From an uncultured Alphaproteobacteria bacterium (lineage in GTDB: Bacteria > Pseudomonadota > Alphaproteobacteria > Sphingomonadales > SMXR01), in contig CAKZLM010000097.1 of NCBI GenBank assembly GCA_937126915.1, positions 1 through 49,383 of the forward strand: a DNA stretch of 49,383 nucleotides. The letters are read 5' to 3'. The notes beneath the pieces were generated by a model. That model had not been told where the DNA came from and ran no database searches. It saw only the letters and a program-made list of their open reading frames with translations. Shown here piece by piece: positions 25,286 to 33,462 of the stretch. A program made the position numbers and the translations under genes. Each line of letters starts with the position of its first letter. Position 1 is the stretch's first letter.

Positions 25286-27796
25286 TTATTGATAGCCTTC
25301 CAACTTCTCACGCGCTTGCTGATAGCGGGTGTATAGTTTTGTCATTGGGGTGTCACCATAGGCAGCACGGGCGCGTTGTTCGGCATGATTTATGGCACTG
25401 ATTAGGTCTTTCGCTGCCGCTGAACGAGCACTCTCATTGATGCTGCCTTTCTCGCCAATCCATAATGGCTGGCTGTGGGCAAAGGCGGTTCGGTGCATAG
25501 CGGGCCATGGGTCTTGGGTCTCTTGGCTGCTGTAGGTTCGCGCCGCAATCCAGCCGCCAGCGGGTAAGGTTACCGTGCCTGTGTAGGTTTTGCTTTCCCC
25601 CGCCTTGATGGGATCTAAGGTTTCAACAATCTGGCCGTTTACAATAATCTCAACTTTATCAAGGGCGGCAAGGCTGGTGATGGTAAGTGACCAGTTTTGG
25701 CTGCCAGCATTGACCACATCACCGGGGCGTTTGTCGCTATCGACGGTGAATAATAAGGCTGGGCCTGTGCTGATAAAGCCGCGGCCCTCGCGCGCTGTTT
25801 TAAGGGTACTAACAAAGTCATCCTTGCCATCTATAATGGGCACATAATAACGGGTGGTGCCATAGGCGGGAGTGCGATAAAAGTCACCCCACGCATCGGT
25901 GCCTGTCATACCAATGATTGGTTGACCGATGTTGAGCAGTCGATACCATAATTCTGCCCCGCCCAAGGGACCATCCCATCCAGTGATGATCTCAAGGCCA
26001 ATATCAGTGTCCAATACCATTTCATTGATAAAGTCCACCGACACGCCAAGGCGCTCTGGTTCGGCAAAAATATTGTCATCTGGTCCTTCGGGTGCGCGTA
26101 CACCGGGGTGAACAAAGGTTGGGAAGGCATCAATGGTTTTGGCATATTCAATAACCTCAGCATTGGCGAGGTCGGGGTTGCCTAGCACCGGATTGCGCGG
26201 TCCCCAGAACCACGGCTCATAGGCGTCGGAAATATTGTTGAGGCCAATATGCCCATGATAGTGTGAGCGTACTTCTTGACCTTGACTGGCGATATAGTTT
26301 CCTTCTTGGGCAAGATCACCCAAAATTTCACCATCAATGCGGCGTTCCCAGCGGTTCCATGTCATGTTTCCCACTTGGTCTAATTCCTCACCCGCTTGCA
26401 GGCGTAAAGAATGCTGCGGCATGGCGCGGCTGGTACCATCGCCGTTTAAGTGATTGTGATAATCGACCGAGACGAAACCAGCTGATCGGGCATCCCAAAT
26501 GCTGTTAAGAGCAATGTTAACCTCAGTGGCACGGTCACCACGGATGGTAAAACGCTGCTTTTCTTTGAGCCTAAAAAAGCCTTTTGTGACCTCAATATCA
26601 TAACGTCCTTTGGGCAGGGTGATGGTCTCATTGCCCGCGACATAAAAATAAGCGCGGCCAGTTTGGGGGTCAAAATAGGTGGCATCTTGGGTGCCAGCCA
26701 CGGGATGACCATCGCTGGATACAATTGACACCCGCGCGGTGGTGGCTTGGCCATTTTCATCTTGAAGGGTAAGGCTGACCTCTCCACTGTCGGTGCCATA
26801 ATCCCACTGCGCAATCTCAATCACCTCACTGTCACCGCCATATGTTTTGATGCGTTTTAGGTGAAACTGGCGCTTATCATCAGCCTCGGTGAAATAAATA
26901 TATTCGCCATCAGCACTGAAAGCAGGGCTTAGGGCATAACGGGTGCCATCGGTTAGACGGTGGCGCACGCGCGGATCATTCATATCCATGGTGTAGAGAT
27001 GATAATTACCATTGGTTGGCGCGCTGTAGGTGATAAGGGGCAGGCTTTTATGAACATCAGCGGTTAGGTGATAGGTTAAGGTATCGCCATAAAGAATACT
27101 GTCTTCACCGCTGATAAAATCACGCAGGCGCAACGAGCGAATAGCGCCAACGCCGTGCATATATAGAATGCGCTTGCCACCTGAAACGCGGCGAATGTTG
27201 CGCTCGACCTGTCTGCCATCGGTGATCATTTGTTGGTGGCCTGTTGCTAAATGATGCTGCCACACATTGATAGAACCCGAGGCGCCACTGGCAAAATAAA
27301 GGCTGGCACCATCTGCGGAAAATTCAGGGTCCAAGTCCATGGCGGGGGTGTTAATTTCTTGCTCGACGCCATTATCTAGGGTGAGTACAATCAGGCTGGT
27401 GTCGGTGCTGGTATCACGGACAAAGGCAAGCTGACTGCCATCAGGGGACCAGCGTGGGCGGCTATCCACATGTGGGCTGTTGGTTAGGCGTTTGGCGATC
27501 TTGGTGTTCAGATCCATCAACCAAATCCAACCCTTGGCGGCAAAGGCAATGCTGGTGCCATCGGGCGATGGTGCGGGGTCAGTGGGGCCATTGGCAAGAA
27601 ATGGTAATTCGTGCTGCTCTAAATAAATTTGATGACCAAAATCATCCAGCTTTGGATAGCGATTGGGCATTTGAGCATGGGCGATGATTGAGCCAAAATA
27701 AGCCGCCATCACCATCAGCAACATGACAGTTTTCACCGTAACTGGTTGCCTGTTTTTGATGGTGCCTAAAACACGCAATTGAGCTAAAAACGCCAT
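25286..27796 (-). CDS. Exported TolB-like beta-propeller with CehA/McbA-type metallohydrolase domain
   Basis: Two-part exported protein of 836 residues. After an N-terminal hydrophobic segment (TVMLLMVMAAYFGSIIAHA) come several TolB/PD40-type repeats (PAPSPDGTSIAFAAKG near 75, PRWSPDGSQLAFVRD near 117, PEFSADGASLYF near 160, PAFSADGEYIYF near 292). A small beta domain resembling carboxypeptidase-regulatory folds follows (about 340-430). The C-terminal half is a PHP-like, CehA/McbA-type domain: the metal motif D-x-H-x-H in VSVDYHNHLNGDG near 445, SHYHGHIGLNN near 515, FVHPGVRAP near 560 and GMTGTDAW near 636. CehA-type enzymes hydrolyse esters or phosphoesters; the substrate here is unknown. 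The ATG at 27794-27796 follows a perfect GGGGAGG site. It is 69 bases from the SulP gene, outside the sulfide operon proper. Confidence 0.85.
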   Translation of the reverse strand: MAFLAQLRVLGTIKNRQPVTVKTVMLLMVMAAYFGSIIAHAQMPNRYPKLDDFGHQIYLEQHELPFLANGPTDPAPSPDGTSIAFAAKGWIWLMDLNTKIAKRLTNSPHVDSRPRWSPDGSQLAFVRDTSTDTSLIVLTLDNGVEQEINTPAMDLDPEFSADGASLYFASGASGSINVWQHHLATGHQQMITDGRQVERNIRRVSGGKRILYMHGVGAIRSLRLRDFISGEDSILYGDTLTYHLTADVHKSLPLITYSAPTNGNYHLYTMDMNDPRVRHRLTDGTRYALSPAFSADGEYIYFTEADDKRQFHLKRIKTYGGDSEVIEIAQWDYGTDSGEVSLTLQDENGQATTARVSIVSSDGHPVAGTQDATYFDPQTGRAYFYVAGNETITLPKGRYDIEVTKGFFRLKEKQRFTIRGDRATEVNIALNSIWDARSAGFVSVDYHNHLNGDGTSRAMPQHSLRLQAGEELDQVGNMTWNRWERRIDGEILGDLAQEGNYIASQGQEVRSHYHGHIGLNNISDAYEPWFWGPRNPVLGNPDLANAEVIEYAKTIDAFPTFVHPGVRAPEGPDDNIFAEPERLGVSVDFINEMVLDTDIGLEIITGWDGPLGGAELWYRLLNIGQPIIGMTGTDAWGDFYRTPAYGTTRYYVPIIDGKDDFVSTLKTAREGRGFISTGPALLFTVDSDKRPGDVVNAGSQNWSLTITSLAALDKVEIIVNGQIVETLDPIKAGESKTYTGTVTLPAGGWIAARTYSSQETQDPWPAMHRTAFAHSQPLWIGEKGSINESARSAAAKDLISAINHAEQRARAAYGDTPMTKLYTRYQQAREKLEGYQ

Positions 27797-27865
27797 GGTT
27801 TGATCCTCCCCTAAATCATTTCCCAACACTACAATGCTAAAACATATGACGGTTAATGAAAAGGA

Positions 27866-29626
27866 TTATTGGGCAGGGGTGTCTTCGGTGGCTTCTTTCT
27901 GGTTAAGTTCGGTGATTAAAGAATGGAAGGCCTCTGATTGACTGAGGAAGACTTTGCCTGTTAGGTGCTCTAAGAAGGTTGAGCGCTCCAAACGATCCAT
28001 TACGGGGCCTTTCACCTCAGACAGATGCAATTTGATGCCCGCTTGACCAAGGCGGAAATTGATATTTTCAAGGGCATCAAGCGCGCTGATGTCGATAAAA
28101 TTAACCGCCGATGCCATCAACACAAAGTGCTTGCATTTATGGTTTTCGCTGATCAATTTTGCAATCGCATTTTCCAAATAGCGGATGTTGGCAAAATATA
28201 AACTGCCATCAATGCGGATTGAAATAATCTCAGGATGGGTGCGTACTTTATGGCGTTTAACGTTTCTAAAATGTTCGCTTTCCCCTACTTGCCCAACCAC
28301 CGCATAATGGGGGTTGGTTGTGCGGTGTAAAAAGATAATCAAAGACAAGCTAACACCCACCGCAATGCCGGTTTCAACCCCCACTAGAAGGGTTAACAGG
28401 ATGGTGGCGGCCATGGCAAAAAAGTCACCCTTACTATAATGATAGGTATCCAAAATTGGTTTGATTTTTACTAAACCTAGCACCGCTACAATGATGGTGG
28501 CAGCAAGCGTTGCCTTTGGCAAATAATACAGAAACGGCGTTAAAAACAAGGTGGCTAAGGCAATGCCAACGGCGGTTAAAGCGCCCGCTGCAGGGGTTCT
28601 GGCACCCGCATCAAAATTAACCACCGAACGGGAAAAGCCACCGGTTACAGGAAAGCCACCACTGAAGGCAGAGCCAACATTGCTCATCCCCATGGCAATA
28701 AGTTCTTGGTTAGGGTTTATTTTTTCACGCCGTTTGGCAGCCAGCGTTTGCGCCACAGAAATTGATTCCACATAACCCACCAAGGAAATGATGAAGGCTG
28801 CAACCATAAGCTTATTGATTAGGGGCAGGGTTAACATAGGCATGGATAGGCTGGGTAATCCTGATGGAATGGCACCGACAATTTGAACGCCATCATCATG
28901 CAGCAACAAAAAGGCGGTGGCGGTGATCGAGGCAATGATGGCAATGACCGGGGCGACCTTAACAGCAATATCCGCTCCCTGAGCGCCGAAATTCACACGG
29001 GTGAGGATGGTTTTTAAATGGCTTTTGACAAAAAACAAAAACGCCATGGTGCCAAATCCAATGATGGCGGTTGGCCCATTTATTTGGCTAATGTGGGTGG
29101 CAAGAGAGCCAAGTTGTTCGGGGATGGTATGGCCCGTGATGGAAATGCCCAAAACATGTTTTAATTGGCTAAAAGCGATTAAAATGCCTGAGGCAGAGAT
29201 AAAGCCTGATATAACAGGGTGGCTTAAAAAGTTGGCAATAAAACCCATTTTTAAAAGGCCCATCACCACCATAATTAAACCCGATAAAAAGGCCAAGGCA
29301 ATGGCTGTTTCGAGATAGCCAATGGTGCCTGGTTCAGCAATCAGGCTGACCGATGTAAAGGTCATGAGGGATATAACCGCCACCGGCCCAACGGCCAAGG
29401 TGCGACTAGACCCGAACAGGGTGTACATCAACAAAGGCGCGATGCTGGCATATAGGCCCACTTCAGCAGGAAGGCCTGCTAAAAGGGCATAAGCCAATGA
29501 TTGCGGAATAAGCATAACCGTGACGATAAGGGCAGCAATGCTATCATCACGCAAAGTGCTTTTATCGTACTGGCTACCCCATTCAAAAATGGGAAAGTAA
29601 GAGCGTAATCGGTCAAGCATCGCCAT
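27866..29626 (-). CDS. SulP-family anion transporter with STAS domain
   Basis: SulP/SLC26-type membrane transporter of 586 residues. Ten or more hydrophobic helices are visible, with the signature region MLIPQSLAYALLAGLPAEVG at about 38-57 and GSSRTLAVGPVAVISLM. Further on come VESISVAQTLAAKRREKINP and the conserved glycine-rich AFSGGFPVTGGFSRSVVNFD. The C-terminal 130 residues form a STAS domain (ISIRIDGSLYFANIRYLENA; NFIDISALDALENINFRLG). Family members move sulfate, bicarbonate or other anions. It begins 15 bases after the sqr stop and ends the peroxiredoxin-regulator-blh-sqr operon. In this setting sulfate or sulfite movement is likely, with export of oxidised sulfur one inference; the direction is not proven. 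Confidence 0.93.
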   Translation of the reverse strand: MAMLDRLRSYFPIFEWGSQYDKSTLRDDSIAALIVTVMLIPQSLAYALLAGLPAEVGLYASIAPLLMYTLFGSSRTLAVGPVAVISLMTFTSVSLIAEPGTIGYLETAIALAFLSGLIMVVMGLLKMGFIANFLSHPVISGFISASGILIAFSQLKHVLGISITGHTIPEQLGSLATHISQINGPTAIIGFGTMAFLFFVKSHLKTILTRVNFGAQGADIAVKVAPVIAIIASITATAFLLLHDDGVQIVGAIPSGLPSLSMPMLTLPLINKLMVAAFIISLVGYVESISVAQTLAAKRREKINPNQELIAMGMSNVGSAFSGGFPVTGGFSRSVVNFDAGARTPAAGALTAVGIALATLFLTPFLYYLPKATLAATIIVAVLGLVKIKPILDTYHYSKGDFFAMAATILLTLLVGVETGIAVGVSLSLIIFLHRTTNPHYAVVGQVGESEHFRNVKRHKVRTHPEIISIRIDGSLYFANIRYLENAIAKLISENHKCKHFVLMASAVNFIDISALDALENINFRLGQAGIKLHLSEVKGPVMDRLERSTFLEHLTGKVFLSQSEAFHSLITELNQKEATEDTPAQ

Positions 29627-29641
29627 AATAGTGTTCAGACC

Positions 29642-30931
29642 TTATCTTGATGATGTTTCGTGCAACATGGGCGTTTGGGCTAAAGTTTTTGGTTTCGCCA
29701 ACAACTCATGTCCTTTCAACATCAGGTCAAAATACATCCAAGGCAGCAGTTTCTCTTTTAAGAACCACGCCCGTTTGGTGGGCTTTAAGCCATTAAGCAT
29801 AGAGGTTGGCAGGGTTGGCTGTAATGTGCCGCCATAGCCAAATTCAGCCAGCACGATTTTACCGCGTTCTACCGTTAAGGGGCATGAGCCATAGCCTTCA
29901 TAGATGGCCGCTGATTGACCCCCCATTAAATAGCTGACCACATTATGGGCCACCACAGGGGCTTGCTTGCGAACGGCAGCGGCGGTTTTGGCATTTGGCG
30001 CAGAAATAATGTCGCCAAGACCAAAGATGTTGCCATAATCAACATGCTGAAGGGTTTCTTGGTTTACATTTAACCAACCAGCCTCATTACTAAGCGGTGA
30101 ATTTTTGATAAAGTCATGGGCAGTTTGCGGTGGGCATACATGCAGCATGTCAAAATCAACCTCAACATCTTTGGCTTTGCCCTCGCCATCACTTACTCGG
30201 AAGGTGGCTTTTTTGTTGGGGCCATCCACCTTGATTAAGTTCTCATTAAAGTGAACATCGGCGTTATATTTTTCGATATATTTTTCTAAGGCAGGGACAT
30301 AATCAGCGACCCCAAATAGAACCGGGCCAGCATTATGGAAATGAACATCAATATCAGATAATTTGCCCTTTTTAAGCCAGTGATCGCAGGATAGATATAA
30401 CGCTTTTTGTGGGGCACCTGCGCATTTGATTGGCATTGGTGGTTGGGTGAAAAGGGCTTTACCCTTTTTCAGGTCTTGAACCAATTCCCATGTATAAGGC
30501 GCCAAATCATAACGATAGTTTGAAGTCACACCATTTTTACCAAGGGTTTCTTCTAAGCCCTCAATGGCACCCCAATCCAGCTTAAGACCGGGCGCTATAA
30601 TCAGTGCTTGATAAGCAATGACGTCGTTATCTTTGGTGATAACCTCATTTTTTTCAGGGCGAAAACTATTAACCGATGATTTGATCCAAGTGGCCTTTTT
30701 GTGCATCACATCGGCCATGCACCGTTTGGTTTGGCCAGCATTAAAAATGCCACCGCCAACCATGGTCCATCCGGGTTGATAATAATGCTCATCAGTAGGT
30801 TCGATAATGGCTAGGGAAAGCGAGCTATCACGTTTGTGCAGGCTGGCCGCGACTGCTTGGCCACCAGCGCCGCCGCCCACTATGACGACATCATATTGCT
30901 GAAAGCTATTTTGAGAGGGTTTGTTGGACAT
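29642..30931 (-). CDS. sqr: Sulfide:quinone oxidoreductase (type II-like)
   Basis: FAD flavoprotein of 429 residues that oxidises H2S at the membrane and passes electrons to quinone. The FAD-binding dinucleotide fold is DVVIVGGGAGGQAVAAS at 14-30; a second FAD contact is GNIFGLGDIISAP near 300-312. The redox cysteines expected for the eukaryote-like type II group appear as Cys170 in PIKCAGAPQK and Cys350 in GYGSCPLTVERGK. There is no obvious transmembrane segment; the C-terminal amphipathic region (AWFLKEKLLPWMYFDLM) probably docks to the membrane. AAGGAAAATAAC precedes the chosen ATG; 8 extra codons upstream are possible. It starts 10 bases after blh. The product persulfide would be handled by the Blh dioxygenase. 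Confidence 0.92.
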   Translation of the reverse strand: MSNKPSQNSFQQYDVVIVGGGAGGQAVAASLHKRDSSLSLAIIEPTDEHYYQPGWTMVGGGIFNAGQTKRCMADVMHKKATWIKSSVNSFRPEKNEVITKDNDVIAYQALIIAPGLKLDWGAIEGLEETLGKNGVTSNYRYDLAPYTWELVQDLKKGKALFTQPPMPIKCAGAPQKALYLSCDHWLKKGKLSDIDVHFHNAGPVLFGVADYVPALEKYIEKYNADVHFNENLIKVDGPNKKATFRVSDGEGKAKDVEVDFDMLHVCPPQTAHDFIKNSPLSNEAGWLNVNQETLQHVDYGNIFGLGDIISAPNAKTAAAVRKQAPVVAHNVVSYLMGGQSAAIYEGYGSCPLTVERGKIVLAEFGYGGTLQPTLPTSMLNGLKPTKRAWFLKEKLLPWMYFDLMLKGHELLAKPKTLAQTPMLHETSSR

Positions 30932-30941
30932 GTTATTTTCC

Positions 30942-31805
30942 TTATAGCGCATCAAGCGGTAATTTCAGATAGCGCATGCCATTGTCTTCGGCAGGAGGCT
31001 TTTCACCAGCGCGAATGTTAATTTGGACGCTGGGTAAAATCAGGCGCGGCATGCTTAATTCAGCATCGCGGGTGCTGCGCATTTTAACAAAGTCTTCTTT
31101 GCTGGTGCCATGACCTAGATGGATGTTGTTTTCCCGCTCTTCACCAACGGTGGTTTCATGGGCATAATGGTCGCGACCGGGGGCCTTATAGTCATGACAC
31201 ATGAAAAGACGCGTATCATCAGGCAGGGCAAACAAACGCTGCACACTGTCATAAAGGGTTTCGGCGCTACCGCCCGGAAAATCACAACGGGCTGAGCCAA
31301 AGTCAGGCATAAAAATGGTGTCACCCGCAAAGCAGGCATTACCAATGACATAAGCCATGCAGGCAGGGGTGTGGCCGGGTGTGTGAAGGGCTTTACCTTC
31401 TAAATTACCAATCATAAAGGTCTCATTGTCTTTCAATAAATGATCAAACTGTGAGCCATCCGGTAAAAACTCTTTTTCAAAGTTAAACACGTCACGGAAA
31501 ATTTTTTGAACATCTTTAATATGTTCACCAATGGCTATTTTGCCGCCTAGCTTTTCTTTTAGATAAGGTGCGGCGCTCAAATGGTCAGCGTGCGCATGGG
31601 TTTCCATAATCCACTCGACACTAAGACTGTTCTCTTTTACATGGGCAATGATGGCATCGGCGCTTTTGGTGCTGGTGCGACCACTGGCATGGTCAAAATC
31701 AAGTACGCTATCAATGATGGCGCATTTATGGGTGTCTGGGTCAGCCACTACATAAGAATAAGTAAAAGTGTCTTGATCAAAGAAATGAGTAACAATTGGG
31801 TTCAT
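30942..31805 (-). CDS. blh: Persulfide dioxygenase-type metallo-beta-lactamase-fold protein (Blh)
   Basis: Metallo-beta-lactamase-fold protein of 287 residues, closely matching the Blh/ETHE1-type persulfide dioxygenases that use one iron and O2 to turn glutathione persulfide into sulfite. The metal motif is THAHADH at 69-75, with further ligands in HTPGHTP (His145) and AGDTIF (Asp162). The segment ARCDFPGGSAETLYDSVQRL is a hallmark of this subgroup. Unlike some Blh proteins there is no fused rhodanese or DUF442 domain. It lies between the ArsR regulator (21 bases upstream) and sqr (10 bases downstream), giving a sulfide-to-persulfide-to-sulfite path. The enzyme reaction is inferred from family and operon. 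Confidence 0.9.
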   Translation of the reverse strand: MNPIVTHFFDQDTFTYSYVVADPDTHKCAIIDSVLDFDHASGRTSTKSADAIIAHVKENSLSVEWIMETHAHADHLSAAPYLKEKLGGKIAIGEHIKDVQKIFRDVFNFEKEFLPDGSQFDHLLKDNETFMIGNLEGKALHTPGHTPACMAYVIGNACFAGDTIFMPDFGSARCDFPGGSAETLYDSVQRLFALPDDTRLFMCHDYKAPGRDHYAHETTVGEERENNIHLGHGTSKEDFVKMRSTRDAELSMPRLILPSVQINIRAGEKPPAEDNGMRYLKLPLDAL

Positions 31806-31826
31806 GCGTTGTTTTCCTTCTCGTTC

Positions 31827-32273
31827 TTAATGGTCATAGCGATAGGGATCGGGATTAATTTTAAGCCTCTTTCTGCTTGTGTTAGTGACAGATGGAAGCG
31901 TTTGATCCGTTGCAGAAATGGATGATAGACTGGACGGTGGCTGTAAAGCCGATTGGTTCCCCGCTGGTAAAGCCTGATGGGACCAAGCCTGACACAGTGC
32001 TTTTAAAAGATTTTCGGATAAAGTACCGGACAATCTATAAATAATCCTTTTTGATAGGCGCTCTGTCTCAACTAATTTTTCTTCCCTCAAACGGGCCAGT
32101 TCGCGGCTTAAAACGGGTTGCTTGATGCCTGTTTTTGTTTCTAAGTCACCCACTGACAGCTCTTCATCGCCAATGGCAGCCAGCAACAAAAGGCGGTTTG
32201 GGTGCGATAATACCTTTAACACCTTTGCCATTTCGCTGGCGCATGGTTGAAACTGTTGGTGATAGCAAGACAT
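31827..32273 (-). CDS. ArsR-family sulfide-responsive regulator (BigR/SqrR-like)
   Basis: ArsR-type winged-helix repressor of 148 residues. The DNA-binding core reads AKVLKVLSHPNRLLLLAAIG, then ELSVGDLETKTGIKQPVLSR and the wing ERLSKRIIYRLSG. Position and sequence point to the BigR/SqrR group, which sense persulfide through two cysteines. Here the cysteines are Cys3, Cys11 and Cys94. From memory of the BigR alignment, the first sensing cysteine (after HPxRLxLV) is replaced by Ala32, and the second seems one helix turn away, at Cys94 in KALCQAW. A Ser/Thr-rich tail of about 45 residues extends the C-terminus. The start at 32271-32273 follows GGGGGATTAAG and begins one base after the peroxiredoxin stop, implying translational coupling. 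It probably controls this operon. Confidence 0.85.
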   Translation of the reverse strand: MSCYHQQFQPCASEMAKVLKVLSHPNRLLLLAAIGDEELSVGDLETKTGIKQPVLSRELARLREEKLVETERLSKRIIYRLSGTLSENLLKALCQAWSHQALPAGNQSALQPPSSLSSISATDQTLPSVTNTSRKRLKINPDPYRYDH

Positions 32274-32274
32274 C

Positions 32275-32937
32275 TTAATCCCCCGTACCTGATGTTTTGT
32301 TATAATACCAGTCGACGGGATTTTGTGCATTAGTCATGCGGTCTTTAATGTCCTCAATGGTAGTCGGGGGTGATAGCAGCATCGGATCGCCCGCCTGCCA
32401 CCCCTCAGGGGCTGCAACCTCGCCTTTTTCTGTCGCTACCAAGGCATTAAGAACACGTAAAATTTCATCAACCGAACGGCCCACTGTCATGGGGTAATGG
32501 ATGATTGTTTTGATAATAGCTTCGGGATTGATGAAAAAGATTGAGCGAACCGTCGCTGTTGAGACCGATGTTTCGTCAATCATGCCATATTGTTCGGCGA
32601 TCACCAGTGACAGGTCTTCAATAACTGGAAAGCTAATATCAACGTCAAAGCGTTCCTTAATGTTCATGATCCAAGCAAGGTGAGAATAAATGCTATCCGC
32701 TGAAAGGCCCAAAAGGGAGCAATTAAGGGCCTGAAACTTATCAGCGGCCTTTTCAAAGGCAATAAATTCAGACGTGCATACTGGGGTAAAATCTGCGGGA
32801 TGAGAAAACAACAGCAGCCATTGCCCTGAATAATCAGACAAATTAATCACGCCGTGGGTGCTGCGCGCGGTAAAGTCAGGCGCTTTATCGTTTAGGCGTA
32901 AACAGGGTGATGCATGTGTTGGTTGGTCATTATTCAT
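32275..32937 (-). CDS. 1-Cys peroxiredoxin (Prx6-type)
   Basis: Thiol peroxidase of 220 residues that reduces peroxides, and in principle polysulfides, in the cytoplasm. The catalytic motif PADFTPVCTSE at 47-57 holds peroxidatic Cys54, Thr51 and the expected proline. Length and the tail domain (HYPMTVGRSVDEILRVLNAL; VAAPEGWQAGDP) are those of the Prx6/1-Cys group. Other cysteines (12 and one near residue 77) are not at the resolving position of 2-Cys enzymes. ATG at 32935-32937 has AGGAA 8 bases upstream; a 12-codon extension is rejected. It is the first gene of the leftward sulfide operon, directly under the inverted repeat at 32952-32991, and is divergent from pyp. Confidence 0.92.
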   Translation of the reverse strand: MNNDQPTHASPCLRLNDKAPDFTARSTHGVINLSDYSGQWLLLFSHPADFTPVCTSEFIAFEKAADKFQALNCSLLGLSADSIYSHLAWIMNIKERFDVDISFPVIEDLSLVIAEQYGMIDETSVSTATVRSIFFINPEAIIKTIIHYPMTVGRSVDEILRVLNALVATEKGEVAAPEGWQAGDPMLLSPPTTIEDIKDRMTNAQNPVDWYYNKTSGTGD

Positions 32938-32951
32938 ATTAACAATTCCTA

Positions 32952-32991
32952 ATTTACAAAATACATAATACAAAAATATATAAATGTAAAT
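32952..32991 (-). promoter_or_regulatory. Candidate promoter and operator of the sulfide operon
   Basis: Perfect 7-base inverted repeats ATTTACA (32952-32958) and TGTAAAT (32985-32991) enclose an A/T-rich core. On the minus strand TTTACA at 32990-32985 serves as a -35 box with TATGTA at 32967-32962 as -10 (17-bp spacing), leaving a short leader with AGGAA. A dyad spanning the promoter is what an ArsR-type repressor would use. The 147-bp gap from 32938 to 33084 also holds the pyp start; a weak TTGATC/TAAAGA pair (33024-33053) is the only rightward promoter candidate. Confidence 0.45.
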
Positions 32992-33084
32992 GAAATTTAT
33001 TTACCCCCCATAGTCCGATTTTTTTGATCTGCTATGGGTTTGCCGCGTAAAGAGGTCCATTAGTTATTAATTCGGAGAGAATTT

Positions 33085-33462
33085 ATGGAAATTGTAAAGT
33101 TTGATCAGTCAGATATCGAAAATGTTTTGGCCAATATGTCCAGTTCAGAAATTGATGGTTTGGCGTTTGGTGCTGTACAGCTAGACCAACAAGGCAAGAT
33201 ATTGCAGTATAATTCTGCTGAAAGTGATATCACAGGTCGTAACAAGGATGACGTGATCGGTAAGAACTTCTTCACCGATGTTGCCCCATGCACGAAAACA
33301 CCAGAGTTTTTTGGTCAGTTTGAACAAGTGGTAGCAGGAAAGAAGGACTCGGTTCTGTTTTCATACACATTTGATTATAATATGGCGCCAACGAAAGTAA
33401 GCGTACACATCAAAAAGGCCTTAACGGGCGATTCGATTTGGGTTTTTGTAAAGCGCATCTAA
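33085..33462 (+). CDS. pyp: Photoactive yellow protein (PYP)
   Basis: Blue-light photoreceptor of the PAS fold, 125 residues, the same length as Halorhodospira halophila PYP, and alignable with it without gaps from memory. A p-coumaroyl group is attached as a thioester to Cys69 and isomerises on illumination. Every residue I know to matter is present: Tyr42, Glu46, Thr50 and Arg52 ([12 protein letters not shown]), Cys69 ([11 protein letters not shown]), Phe96 and Met100 (FDYNMAPTK). The pattern [19 protein letters not shown] opens the chromophore pocket, and the C-terminus WVFVKRI is typical. ATG follows CGGAGAGAATTT. The last stop base overlaps the ligase start, and TAL follows, so chromophore synthesis is encoded in the same operon. 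Output partner and photocycle colour are not shown by the sequence. Confidence 0.97.
   Translation: MEIVKFDQSDIENVLANMSSSEIDGLAFGAVQLDQQGKILQYNSAESDITGRNKDDVIGKNFFTDVAPCTKTPEFFGQFEQVVAGKKDSVLFSYTFDYNMAPTKVSVHIKKALTGDSIWVFVKRI

Noticed and set aside
33085-33462. Generic PAS domain protein instead of PYP
   Set aside because: Length, all pocket residues and the chromophore cysteine match PYP, and both chromophore genes follow.
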